DNA from: Pseudo-nitzschia pungens
Taxonomy: Eukaryota; Bacillariophyta; Bacillariophyceae; Bacillariales; Bacillariaceae
Assembly (NCBI GenBank): GCA_037355855.1
Contig: CM074761.1
Coordinates: 5,103,346 to 5,167,345, forward strand
Reading direction: 5' to 3'
Length of the DNA: 64,000 nucleotides
Shown here: positions 32,759 through 42,805 of the stretch, piece after piece
Layout: every line of letters begins with the position of its first letter
Position numbering within the stretch: position 1 is the stretch's first letter
The notes under the pieces: generated by a model
Told to the model about the DNA's origin: nothing
The model's database searches: none
What the model saw: only the letters and a program-made list of their open reading frames with translations
Position numbers and translations under genes: made by a program

Positions 32759-35700
32759 ATGAGAGAGATCCCGTCATCTTTCTCCCATCCATCACCGTCG
32801 CCTTCCATGATGTCGCGCGATCCCGATGGCATCAATCTCCCAGAAGATTATGGATCGCAGCTTGAACCCTCTGGGACAATGCCTGATGAGCAAGATGTTG
32901 CGGTGATGACTGCGGTGACAGGAAGCACTGACATTGTGACGAGTGACTTTGCGAAAGAAGTTGAAGGTAAAATTGTGCTTGACATGAAAAAGATTCTTGG
33001 CCTTCCCCCTCCACCACCACCAAGCACGAAGCCTCCCATGAAGCGAACAGTTCATAGAATCAAAGTTCAAACTCCAAATGCGCCATCACTAGCGGGTGAA
33101 TCAGGTTCTGAGCAGAACAAAGCGGCAGTTATTCAAATCACTGCGGAGCCAAGTTCTTGCTCAAAACCTGCGACAAGATCTCCATCTTCTTCCCCGAGAG
33201 CTCGGGATGTTATTGAAGAGAGACTCCAACCAGTGGAATCTACTGACCAAAGCGATCTCCCTTTGTTGAATGATTCACAAGGGGATGACAAATCGTTACA
33301 TCATCCTGCAGGGACAAAGGCTACAGTGGATATTTCCCCGAAGTTTGTTCCAGAACAGGCGTCTAAGGTTGCTGAACCAAGTCCAAAATCGAGATCGAAG
33401 CAAGAAAAGCGACCTAAGAAACGTGGGTTTTTCAAGAAAATTTTCGGCGGGGGGAAGAACCGTGGGTCTGCTCCGTCCAGTAAATCCACAACTCGTCCAC
33501 TTCCCGAACAAATGGAACCTGCGTCGGATCCGATTGCGATTGATCCACCATTTGCCCTTCCGTCGCCGATTGTTGACAACGACGCTTCACCAAAATCGGT
33601 ACAGCCAGTTGAACAACAAGCACCCCCTGAATCATCGAGATCGTCATCTGAGGATGTTACCGATCAATCTACAGTTGTGAAGAATAAATTCTCCTTTGAT
33701 ATGGAAGAAGAACAAGAGAACAATACTTTGGCCGACGAGGATTCGACAAGGTCTGTCAGTCAAGCATCACCAAAACAATTCCAAGTGTTTTCTCTCGATC
33801 CTCCGGATGACGATAACGGTGATCCACCTGAAAATGCCGGTCGACCTTTGGCTTCTCCTACATCTTACAGAGGGAATCGTTTGTACATGAATACAATGAT
33901 CAATGATGAAGAAGAGCAGATGCGACTCGAAACTGTACGATCACGTATTGCCGAAATTTATGGTGACAAGAATGAGCAGGAACCCATCGAACATACAAGT
34001 GTCGACGATGAAAGTCTGCCAGAAGAGCACCCTCATCAAGAAGAAGACCACCTTGAAGTCAAAACACAGGAAACTCGCTGTGTTGAACCTGCAGGAGCGT
34101 CGCCCATTGTAAAGTACACACGAGGAAATCAGCAAGGATTAGGCTCGGGAGATCCAGTCGGAGAAACACCAAAAGCCAGAGCAAGCTCTAGAACGTTGTC
34201 AAACGATCCTGCCGGCGTATCTCTATGCCATAAATCGACAACACCGAAGTCTTCCTTACAAGAGGAGACGTCTTCAATGGATAAAACCAAGAGTGAAATA
34301 ATTGGTGATTCTGATCACAATGAAGTCGATGAAACGGAAATAGACGGAAATACTAACGGCAAAAAACAAGATCACCTATCAGAGCCTACATCAAACGACC
34401 CGAGCTCGACGGGACTACAACCAAATGGCGCCGAGGAACAGTTTGGCGAGGGTCCTATTGATTCAGATGAAATTTTATCGCAGAAAGTCACGGATTCTGG
34501 CATGGAGGAAAAGATTGATCTTGTAGAAACGCAAGGTTCTCTCTCCAAAGAACGCAAAATAATGAAACCGGATAAAAATCTTGAATCATTGAAACGTCGA
34601 TCGCTACTTGCAGTGAAGAGAGGCGGCGCTGGCAATCTTGCCTCGAAGGAAATACTGATTGAAATGCAAAAGTCTGGATTTAAAGCGGCTTCAAACTCGT
34701 CGATGGCGGAAAAGGATCATTTGACTGTTGCTGCTGCAGCATTTACAAATGCCAAAGCTATTGCATATCTTCATCGTTTAGAAGGTGAGCCGTCACCGAG
34801 ACATACGTATCACTCAAATTATTTCATTGCACCGCCTCTGGTAGATAATCCGGCCGCTCTGGCCAAATTAAGGATGTTTAGCGCGAAAAAGAAAAGAGGA
34901 AAGGTTGAAAGGGCAACCAAGAGCAAACGCCCGTCACCTGATGAGTACAGTGCAGCGAACGAAAAGGTCAAAGAAGAGCTGGAGGGTCCTCCGAAGAAAA
35001 ACTACGTAACCCATGATCCAAGGAAACAGTTTGCAGCATATTCAAGATTCCAAGGTCGACGCCCAAGAAAGAAGAACATTGAAAAAGAAAATCCAGAGTC
35101 TCTCACAACTGATACAGTGGTCTTGACGACAGAGTCAGAGGAAATCGTACCCGGGATCGATCTTAAACTAGTTGTTGCGTCGGATAAATTGGCCAGATTG
35201 GCCATTGCGCGAGGTACACAACCGAAAACGAAGAAAACTGATACAAACTATCGAAGCAAGAGTTTGAATCGCTCCATTGTATCAGGAAATCGATTCAATT
35301 TCTTTCCTGCGCATGAATCTGAAATCAAGAACCCAGTTCAACGAGCTGGACGAAGACTCTTGTCGAAGTCCGCCGTTCCTATTCAGGCTAGTATCAGAAT
35401 GTTTCTGTCAAAAAAAGAGGCATTGGATAGAATGTGGGCAATTGTCCAGATCCAATCTCACTTTCGGCGTTGGAAGTGCGAGGCTCATTTTCATGCCAAT
35501 AAAAAATCTGCCGTCTTGGTACAAAAAGTTTTCCGTGGACACAAACATCGCGAAGAACTCAAGAGAAAGCATTCTAGTGCAACTTCGATTCAGAAAATTG
35601 TCCGGGGCTATTTGGCTGCCCTTCGTGCATATGAGACGATTTACTACGTTACCCGTGCACAGGCATTAGCTCGTGGATACCTTGTACGCAATGCAAACGC

Positions 35701-37831
35701 TCGTAGAGCCGAAGCCGTGAAGATTATGCAAGCATTTTGTTTGAAGTTACTTAGACGAAAGAACCTCGCCGCAACTTTGATTCAAGGTCGGTACCGTCAA
35801 TATAGGTTGAGGCAAGATGAAGCAAGAATTCGGAGAGCACGTGCGATCGTAACAGTACAAAGTATTGTGAGACGATGGTCGGCCCGTAGGACCGCAGACT
35901 TGATCCGAAAGTCTGTCTATTCCTATTCTATCACGAAATTCCAAGCTCTCTGGAGGGGCTTTGCTCACAGAAATCGACGTGAGAAAACCATTGCTGCCAA
36001 AAAGATTCAAATTTTGTTCAAGAGACACCTGGTCAAGACTCACCACCAGAAAGTTGTCGCTGCGACAAAAATACAAGCAATATGGAGGAGATTTGACGCC
36101 TATAGTCATTTTGTATTTGCCATAGTAGATATCCTTCTTGTTCAGAGAACGGCTCGTCAATGGCTTGCGAAACGCAAAACAAGTGCATTGCGGAAAGAAA
36201 AGGCAGCTGTCACCCTTCAGAGTGCATGGAGAAGGAAAAAGGCTCAGTTGAATCTTCTCTATTCTTTGGTAAGCATCATAATAGTTCAAAGTGTTGCGCG
36301 TCGATTCTTGGCGAAGAAGCAAGTGAAGGCAAAAAGAGAAAAACGTGAGAGAAGTGAGTTCCTTCAACACAACAAAGACTTGGCTGCGATTGCAATTCAA
36401 AAAAGTTGGCGTGGGTTCTGGGGTTTTTCGCATTTCATCATCGTCAAATACGAAGTCACCCGTATTCAGGCACTGATGCGCGGAAAGATTGCAAGAGATG
36501 CATTTAATTTGAAGCTTGGCTGTGCTATCCTTATTCAGGCTGTGGCTAGGCGCTTTCTTGCACAGAAAGAGATATCCGCTAGGGCAGCTACTAAGAGGGT
36601 CGACAGAGTTGTTCTTGCTTCTAAAGCAATTGAATTGCGCGAACGAAATTCTGCGAAGCGCATCCAATTCTGGTGGCGAATCGTGATGGATTATATGAAA
36701 GAAAAGAAAGCAGCTCTGGTTATCGAACGATTCTTCCTTTATGTCAAAGCTGAAGTTGATCGTGAAATTCGCGAAATGGAAAAGGAAAGAATCATGAAAG
36801 AAAAAGCCAGGAGAAAGCAGAAGGCATTGAAGGGCAACTTTGATCGCGAAGATCGATTGAACGCGGGTCAGCAGAAGGCAGATCGATTGAACGCGGGTCA
36901 GCAGAAGGCTCCCTCTGAAGTTGTGAAGAATAAAGGTCGAAGCAAAAGTGCACAGAAGCAACGAAAACCTCAGAAGAAATCGGCCGAAAGTGAGTCTCAG
37001 TACGAATCATTCCGAGATCATGGTTTGGTAGAGAAAGCTTCACGCAATAGGGAACCCCCACCAGAATTTTTGCAACTCGCTCCAAGTGCCGACTTCTCGA
37101 TGGTTTCAAATATCACGAATCCATCGATTCTCGATCAATATTCGAATGAATTAAAGACGCCCAGGACCCCTATTCATGAAGAAAAATACAAGGAAGTAAA
37201 ATCGAGACCTAAAAACAAGATGAGCACCGAGGATTACATCAAAAAATATGGTGGCAGCGGCATGCAGACTGCGCCCAACAGTGATTCGAAATCCCAAACA
37301 CAGCATTTTTTCTCCGACGAAGGCAAATCGAAAAATAGGAAGAGCCGACGATCGAACGATGGATCTTTGGACATCAACGCGCAGAGCCACAGTAAGGCCA
37401 GTACATCTCGCAGAGGGCGCGCACACGACGGCAAACAGATGTCACTAGCCACTGCTGGTCTCGAGAACCTCGATCGACGTGGAAAGGTTCCATCCACTCC
37501 TCGAAGCAGAAGCGGGTCATCGACCCCTAGAGACGTTTCTCGAAGTCGGAGAGAAGGCTCCTTTTCTCATATGCTACCACCTGTTACGCCAACGAGAAAA
37601 AAAGCGGCAGCAATTTTGCGCTCAGCCACTGCTGATACTGAATGCTTAACAATGGATAACGACAAGTTGTCGATTCCACCCAGGCCATCGCCACAGAAAA
37701 GATCTGGTACCCACAGCCGTGGTGGGCATGGGGTTGTGGTCATGAAATCCCACACAGACTACATGGAGAACAACACATTTCAAGAAGCACATGAATTGAT
37801 GCTTCTTGGGGATGATTATGGTGAAGTGTAA
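32759..37831 (+). CDS. Large IQ-motif (calmodulin-binding) protein
   Basis: Single exon, 1690 aa. Residues 1-870 look disordered: acidic and Ser/Pro-rich, a polyproline patch (PPPPPPSTKPP, about 83-93) and a basic patch (KRPKKRGFFKKIFGGGKNRG, about 217-236). From about 870 to 1330 there are more than a dozen IQ-type repeats (IQSHFRRWK, VQKVFRGHK, IQKIVRGYL, VQSIVRRWS, IQAIWRRF, LQSAWRRKK, IQKSWRGFW, IQALMRGK, IQAVARRFL and others) spaced ~23 residues apart, as in myosin necks and ASPM. No motor domain is present. The tail is Ser/Arg-rich with RSGSSTPRDVSRSRR. It probably binds calmodulin or centrins as a cytoskeletal scaffold (inference). Repeat-rich diatom IQ proteins are common, and no specific orthologue can be named. 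Confidence 0.8.
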   Translation: MREIPSSFSHPSPSPSMMSRDPDGINLPEDYGSQLEPSGTMPDEQDVAVMTAVTGSTDIVTSDFAKEVEGKIVLDMKKILGLPPPPPPSTKPPMKRTVHRIKVQTPNAPSLAGESGSEQNKAAVIQITAEPSSCSKPATRSPSSSPRARDVIEERLQPVESTDQSDLPLLNDSQGDDKSLHHPAGTKATVDISPKFVPEQASKVAEPSPKSRSKQEKRPKKRGFFKKIFGGGKNRGSAPSSKSTTRPLPEQMEPASDPIAIDPPFALPSPIVDNDASPKSVQPVEQQAPPESSRSSSEDVTDQSTVVKNKFSFDMEEEQENNTLADEDSTRSVSQASPKQFQVFSLDPPDDDNGDPPENAGRPLASPTSYRGNRLYMNTMINDEEEQMRLETVRSRIAEIYGDKNEQEPIEHTSVDDESLPEEHPHQEEDHLEVKTQETRCVEPAGASPIVKYTRGNQQGLGSGDPVGETPKARASSRTLSNDPAGVSLCHKSTTPKSSLQEETSSMDKTKSEIIGDSDHNEVDETEIDGNTNGKKQDHLSEPTSNDPSSTGLQPNGAEEQFGEGPIDSDEILSQKVTDSGMEEKIDLVETQGSLSKERKIMKPDKNLESLKRRSLLAVKRGGAGNLASKEILIEMQKSGFKAASNSSMAEKDHLTVAAAAFTNAKAIAYLHRLEGEPSPRHTYHSNYFIAPPLVDNPAALAKLRMFSAKKKRGKVERATKSKRPSPDEYSAANEKVKEELEGPPKKNYVTHDPRKQFAAYSRFQGRRPRKKNIEKENPESLTTDTVVLTTESEEIVPGIDLKLVVASDKLARLAIARGTQPKTKKTDTNYRSKSLNRSIVSGNRFNFFPAHESEIKNPVQRAGRRLLSKSAVPIQASIRMFLSKKEALDRMWAIVQIQSHFRRWKCEAHFHANKKSAVLVQKVFRGHKHREELKRKHSSATSIQKIVRGYLAALRAYETIYYVTRAQALARGYLVRNANARRAEAVKIMQAFCLKLLRRKNLAATLIQGRYRQYRLRQDEARIRRARAIVTVQSIVRRWSARRTADLIRKSVYSYSITKFQALWRGFAHRNRREKTIAAKKIQILFKRHLVKTHHQKVVAATKIQAIWRRFDAYSHFVFAIVDILLVQRTARQWLAKRKTSALRKEKAAVTLQSAWRRKKAQLNLLYSLVSIIIVQSVARRFLAKKQVKAKREKRERSEFLQHNKDLAAIAIQKSWRGFWGFSHFIIVKYEVTRIQALMRGKIARDAFNLKLGCAILIQAVARRFLAQKEISARAATKRVDRVVLASKAIELRERNSAKRIQFWWRIVMDYMKEKKAALVIERFFLYVKAEVDREIREMEKERIMKEKARRKQKALKGNFDREDRLNAGQQKADRLNAGQQKAPSEVVKNKGRSKSAQKQRKPQKKSAESESQYESFRDHGLVEKASRNREPPPEFLQLAPSADFSMVSNITNPSILDQYSNELKTPRTPIHEEKYKEVKSRPKNKMSTEDYIKKYGGSGMQTAPNSDSKSQTQHFFSDEGKSKNRKSRRSNDGSLDINAQSHSKASTSRRGRAHDGKQMSLATAGLENLDRRGKVPSTPRSRSGSSTPRDVSRSRREGSFSHMLPPVTPTRKKAAAILRSATADTECLTMDNDKLSIPPRPSPQKRSGTHSRGGHGVVVMKSHTDYMENNTFQEAHELMLLGDDYGEV
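36851..36910 (+). repeat. 30-bp in-frame tandem duplication in the IQ protein gene
   Basis: Two adjacent copies (36851-36880 and 36881-36910) identical except for the last base code for DRLNAGQQKA twice. Near-perfect identity and in-frame length point to a recent duplication or a variable-number repeat. Confidence 0.9.
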
Positions 37832-38042
37832 TTGAATAATTAATGTTATTATGTGAACACAACGATTGAATGTGTCCTCTCCTTGTTGAAACTGATCGTA
37901 CACAAATCTGTTTGTACTTCAAAAAGACACAAGATTCTAAAGGCCAACTAGAAGGGATCCATGCCTTTCCTTTCATTTTGAGAATCTACCCAGGAAGATG
38001 AAACGCAATCATTTATTCAGAAAGATTACATTAATATTTTCT

Positions 38043-41000
38043 TTACTCCCTTTTGACGTCCTCCTTCTCGTTCGAATGGCTTTCCATAATTTTATCCATT
38101 TCGGCATCTCTCCCTTCACTCTCGAATTTCACCAACTTATTTGTTTCGATCCAGGTGATGAGTTCTTGAACAGTAAATACGCCGTCCTTATTGTCGTCCT
38201 TTACAAATGTACAAATTCGAAATAGTGTAAGAATTTAAAGTTGTAAAATTTTGTGTGATCATTCAGGGTAAAAGAGTCGAAACTTACCATCTCATCGGCG
38301 ATTTCAAGCGCCTCCTCAAAGGATAAATCCTTGAGTACTTGACTCAACACATTCGCCATCTCTACTCGTGACAGTATACCATCCATATCTTTGTCGAGAT
38401 AATGCAACTTGTCGCCGATTTTTACTTGGACATCAGAAAGCTGAAGTTCGATTTTGTCAACCATCGACTCAATCCTTTTCTTGAGCCTCGCAACAACAGG
38501 ATCTTCAGGCTCGTCGCTGATAACTTCTACTTCTCGTTGCGCATCATCATCAACAACCGAATCTGGTTTATCAATTCTCAGATTTCCACTGGCGTTATCT
38601 AGCTCTGACTCGGTTGTAAACGAAGTTAGTTCGTCGGCTTCCTTTGCAGCTTCCTTTTCCATTTCTTCGATGATGGAAGAAGCAGCCTTGTCACTAATAT
38701 CCATCTCCACAGACGATTTGTCCTTGGGTTTGGAAGTTTTGGCACTTTCGGATCCTTCGGATTTTGTTTCTGGTTCATCTTCCTCTCGCATCGCTTGTTT
38801 GATACGGACAAGATGCTCTCGCTCCTTCACGACTGGGTCAGCAGACAACAACTGGGAGATAGACTCCATTTCTTCCGGCGAAAGTTCTCGTTCACCCATC
38901 TCGATCTCTTCTGCTTTTGCTTTTAAATCTTCCGTTAATTCTTCGACTTCCACATCAATGGCATCCAAGATCTCTTCTTTGCTAATCTCTCCTGCATCAG
39001 CAGTTGTGGAAGCCCCATCGACATTCTCTTCCTTCTGAACGTCCGGGACGGTTTTTTGCGTTTCTTCTTTTTCAGAAGTGTCCTTTTTCTTTTTTGCATC
39101 CCTCTCTGCTTGTTCTTCCTTGATTTTTTCATTCTGCTGCTTCACAACTTCGAGCTGAATTTTACGGACATCTGGATCAGATTTCAATTCCTTCGATGTT
39201 GCTACCTGTAGAATAACCTCGTTCAGAACTTCCTTGTCCATTCCGCTAATAGCGTCCGCTAGACCCGTAACGCTGTGACTTTCATCACTGGCGGCTGCTT
39301 TGGCTGGCGATATGATCTCCTCTTGCAGAAAGAAAGTGCGACTCATGATGAGTAGAGATATTGGTACATTTTTGTTGACGCTGAGGTCCAACCATTGCTG
39401 CAGAGATTGTTTGTACGCTTCTTTGCTGAGTCCCGTTGATCTCATTCCGCGCTCTTGGCATGCTTCGCGCAGCTCCATCTTTGTGAGAGAGTCAATGCCT
39501 TCCCACAAGATACGTTGGTCGTCTTCCTTCAGCATTCTTATTCGATGTCGCAATTGGAAGCGCAAAAATGAATCCGACCCGTACGGAGGAATCGACATGT
39601 ATTTGCACATGTTGATGAGTTGCATCCTCGGCATGTTGTCCAAGGTCAAATCGTCCTGGAAATAGTTAGCATATTGAATAATAGCATCCGGCGGAACCAT
39701 TTCTCCCTTGCGAGCACGGTCCAAAAAATTCAACATATCGGATGCAGAGGCTTCTTGTTTGCTAGCAAACGAATCTGTCGGTTCGTCTTCCCCTCCCTTG
39801 CGTTTTGCTGCGATGCGTTTTTGCTCGCGTGCCAATTGTTCCATGGTTCTGACCGTGAGACACAGAATGGTGGGTCGGTGAGAGGGATTATTCGTGCGCG
39901 GTTCCAAACAGGTCGATATTGGACGTCTAGTATATACCGTTGCCTCACAGAAAATTGAATGAAACGAAGACTTACTCTTGAAAGAACTCTGCCATCGCAA
40001 TGCGGGATTGCAATTCCCGCTTCATGTTTTCCTCGTTCTTCAGAGAGTCCTGGAACGTGCTGGGAAGCATATTGGGGAATATTTTGAGCGCAAACGGCAA
40101 CGCAAATTCCAAAAAGGGAATCAGGAGAAACATTGACATCGGAACCAATCGGAACAAGTCGGACACGGTTCGCAGGAGTTGTTTTCGTTCCCGACGTGTC
40201 AATGCAGATCCCTCGAGTGTTTTCTTCAGCAAGTTTCTGGCCGTTTTCACATCGGCCATGAGAAGCTGCATTCGTCGACGATTCCACCAATCAGGGTATT
40301 GTGTGCGATGAGATAGTGAGTGAGTGAATGGTTGTAAGGGTCAGTGGTGACGGGCACGCCGTCATGTCTGTCGGGAGAATTTCAATCTCGTCGCCATTCT
40401 TCGACTTTTCTCGCAGCTCGTGACAGCGAGCACAACATGTACGTTAAATCCCATCGCTTGCACAGCTGTATGGTACACTCACCTTTATTCCAACCCAATA
40501 ATGATCCACCTCCTTCTTTATCACTTCCTTGACATCGCTGATTTTCTCCCGTCGCTCCTTTGCATGAGTGGCGTAGAACAATGTGTTCCCGGGCAATCTT
40601 ATCAAAAACTTAAGAACCGTCTTGGTCACATAGATTGTCATGTCCAGTGATCCTTTTCCGATGGCTTTTAAGTCAATCGAAGCCAGCGGATTCACCGAAG
40701 TTGAAACCGTGGGGGAGGATTTGGGTATGGGAATTTTAGCATGCGTAGAGGATTTGTAGCTCGGTGCGTTGTTTTTGTTCTGGCTCGTCGTCGACGACGA
40801 TGATGATGATTCGGAGGGTGAGGGCGATGCAGACAGGAAGGCCCTAGATTCACATTGGGGATACAAGCGGAACTCGTATCGTTGGCGATAGCCTGTGTTG
40901 TGACAAGTCCGTAAAAAGTGATACGACCTCATCGAGGTAGATTGCAAAGGGAATCCCGGCTGCAGTTGATAAGGGTTTCCCAACGAGGCAAGGCTGGTCG

Positions 41001-41322
41001 TGATTCTCGGCGACGCTGTAGCGCGTGAAAATGAGGTTGGTGAAGAAGATGAAGCCAGGTGTGATGGTGATGATGATGATGATGATGTTCCCCTTGATGA
41101 ATCATCGTTTCCCTTCGCGAATTGCTGGGCAGAGTGCGACGCATAGGCTCTGACGTAATACATAGAAATCCCCTCGTTTGTTGTCGGAAACATTCCAGTC
41201 ATCATCCCCAATGATAACGACGGTGACGACGGCAACAAAACATTTTTTGGTCCATTCTTGCTCAGTCGACGACGTCCGTCGGTTTCAAAAACCTTCCTCA
41301 CTGCTGCCGCAGTTGCAATCAT
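38043..41322 (-). CDS. LETM1: LETM1 mitochondrial cation/proton exchanger with two EF-hands (four exons)
   Basis: Exons: 41322-40483, 40265-39976, 39848-38288, 38198-38043; introns of 217, 127 and 89 bp with GTGAGT, GTAAGT and GTAAGT donors. The 948-aa product has a long Ser-rich N-terminal region with likely mitochondrial import signal, KKEVDHYWVGIKLLMADVKTA (junction exon 1/2, a LETM1 hallmark), a hydrophobic helix (VPMSMFLLIPFLEFALPFALKIFP, exon 2) and a ribosome-binding-like LETM domain (exon 3, MPRMQLINMCKYMSIPPYGSD, LREACQERGMRSTGLS). Next come a long acidic coiled region and two EF-hands: DKDMDGILSRVE at the end of exon 3 and DDNKDGVFTVQE at the start of exon 4. LETM1 exchanges K+ (or Ca2+) for H+ at the inner mitochondrial membrane. 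The final exon lies outside the long open frame and was found by splice-site reading. Convergent with the IQ gene, 211 bp apart. Confidence 0.93.
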
Positions 41323-42805
41323 GATCCTCTGTCTCTCTCTCTCTATCTATTCGCTCGGTTGTCCGATTCTATCATCTATTTCTCTATTATCCGCGTCGGG
41401 ATGAGTGCTGTAATCCCAACGAGTCTCCTGCTTTTCCCGTTCGAGTCGATGATGCCCGTTAGTTACTGTAATTCCAAACCCAAACACGAAAAGATGAGTT
41501 CGAGATGAGGAAAGAAAGCAACGGACAGGTAAGTTACCGTATGGACAGAAAAGATTCATCGGAAAGCCTCGGAGTGCTCGGAGAGGGAATGGCGTGCCAC
41601 CAGTAAGGTTACTGTACTTGTACAAAGGCATCGTGCGCGATGGGATGTGCTTGCTATCGGTTATCATACGTACTAAGTACGGACCTAGCTTCTCTTGTAC
41701 CAAAGTACGAAGTAGGACACATAAAAATATTTCGAATATGATAACCTTAAAAATCTTACTTGTACTTGATTGATACTTCGTACTACTACATGTACTTCGT
41801 AAGATTGCACAATTTCGTGTCTTGTGCGTTACAGGAACTCACGTTCTCGTATTTGACACACCCGTATTCGTAATTGTTCCGGTAGTACCGTATGAGTGTT
41901 GATTTTTTAGTCGAGTCAGCGACGACCAGCCTCGCGCTGCGAACGGATGATGACGAAAAGACACTAATGAAGTCCGAAGCTGTCTCATCAATCCCAAATC
42001 AGAAAGGAACCTTCCCTGAAGTGTATGGTAACCTTATCATACTACTTGTAAGATTGCGTTGAAGATGAGAGATATGCATCGAAACTCTTGTTCTGAATTT
42101 ACACTATTATTTTTTGAGAGTTGTTGGGGTTTCAATGGAGCAATATGACGGAAAGAGCGATTCCAGATAGAAACACTTGCTCGCAAACAGAGGAGGCTTC
42201 TTGTGATGATTATTACCACCAGTAAGACTACAGGTATCCAGAGAAGTTAAATAAAGAAGTTGTTGAACATTCCAAAAAGTTTTCACTACTTCCTTGAACT
42301 GTCCTGCTAGTATTTGATCTGAACCTACTAGTATAACAAAGGTTCGGTCCATTGGAAGGATAATCTGTTGTTCCTGAGAACTTGTGAATCAAACTTTGAG
42401 CTGTAAAAAGAGCAGGAGTTATTCTCGCATTGAATTTTCAGTTTGTGTTGAGAAGGATTTTCATCCTGATGATTAATTGATGTCTCTGCGTTCATTTACT
42501 ACTAGGAATGAAATTTTGTACTGTGTTTTTGGCTCTGTTCAGTGTACTATTTACTCTTGATGTTCACTTTACAGATTGCACCATCACTGGAAATAATTAT
42601 TGCTCACGTGTTCAGTTCTTGACGATCTTCTCTGAACAAAAACAGGCTTTGCACGTAATTCATAGATACCGCAAGGAGATGCTGGAATTGACAAGAATAG
42701 TCGTACAATTACTACAATAACACAATACAATGTATATGAAATGGCATGGCAATGGGATTTATTGGTGCTAAACTTCATCGAAGTAGAAGCATTACAAAGG
42801 ATTTT
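41323..42805. other. Intergenic region
   Basis: About 1.5 kb. The part near 41690-41900 is rich in CTTGTACTTGATTGATACTTCGTAC-type words. A 70-codon frame on the + strand (42508-42720) begins with a signal-peptide-like MKFCTVFLALFSVLFTLDV but has no other support and is not called. Nothing else is seen. Confidence 0.5.

Noticed and set aside
35747..36961. 404-codon frame on the minus strand
   Set aside because: Antisense shadow of the IQ-repeat region, with no protein features.
42508..42720. 70-codon ORF with signal-peptide-like start
   Set aside because: Too short, no homology cue, and lies in AT-rich intergenic DNA where hydrophobic frames arise by chance.
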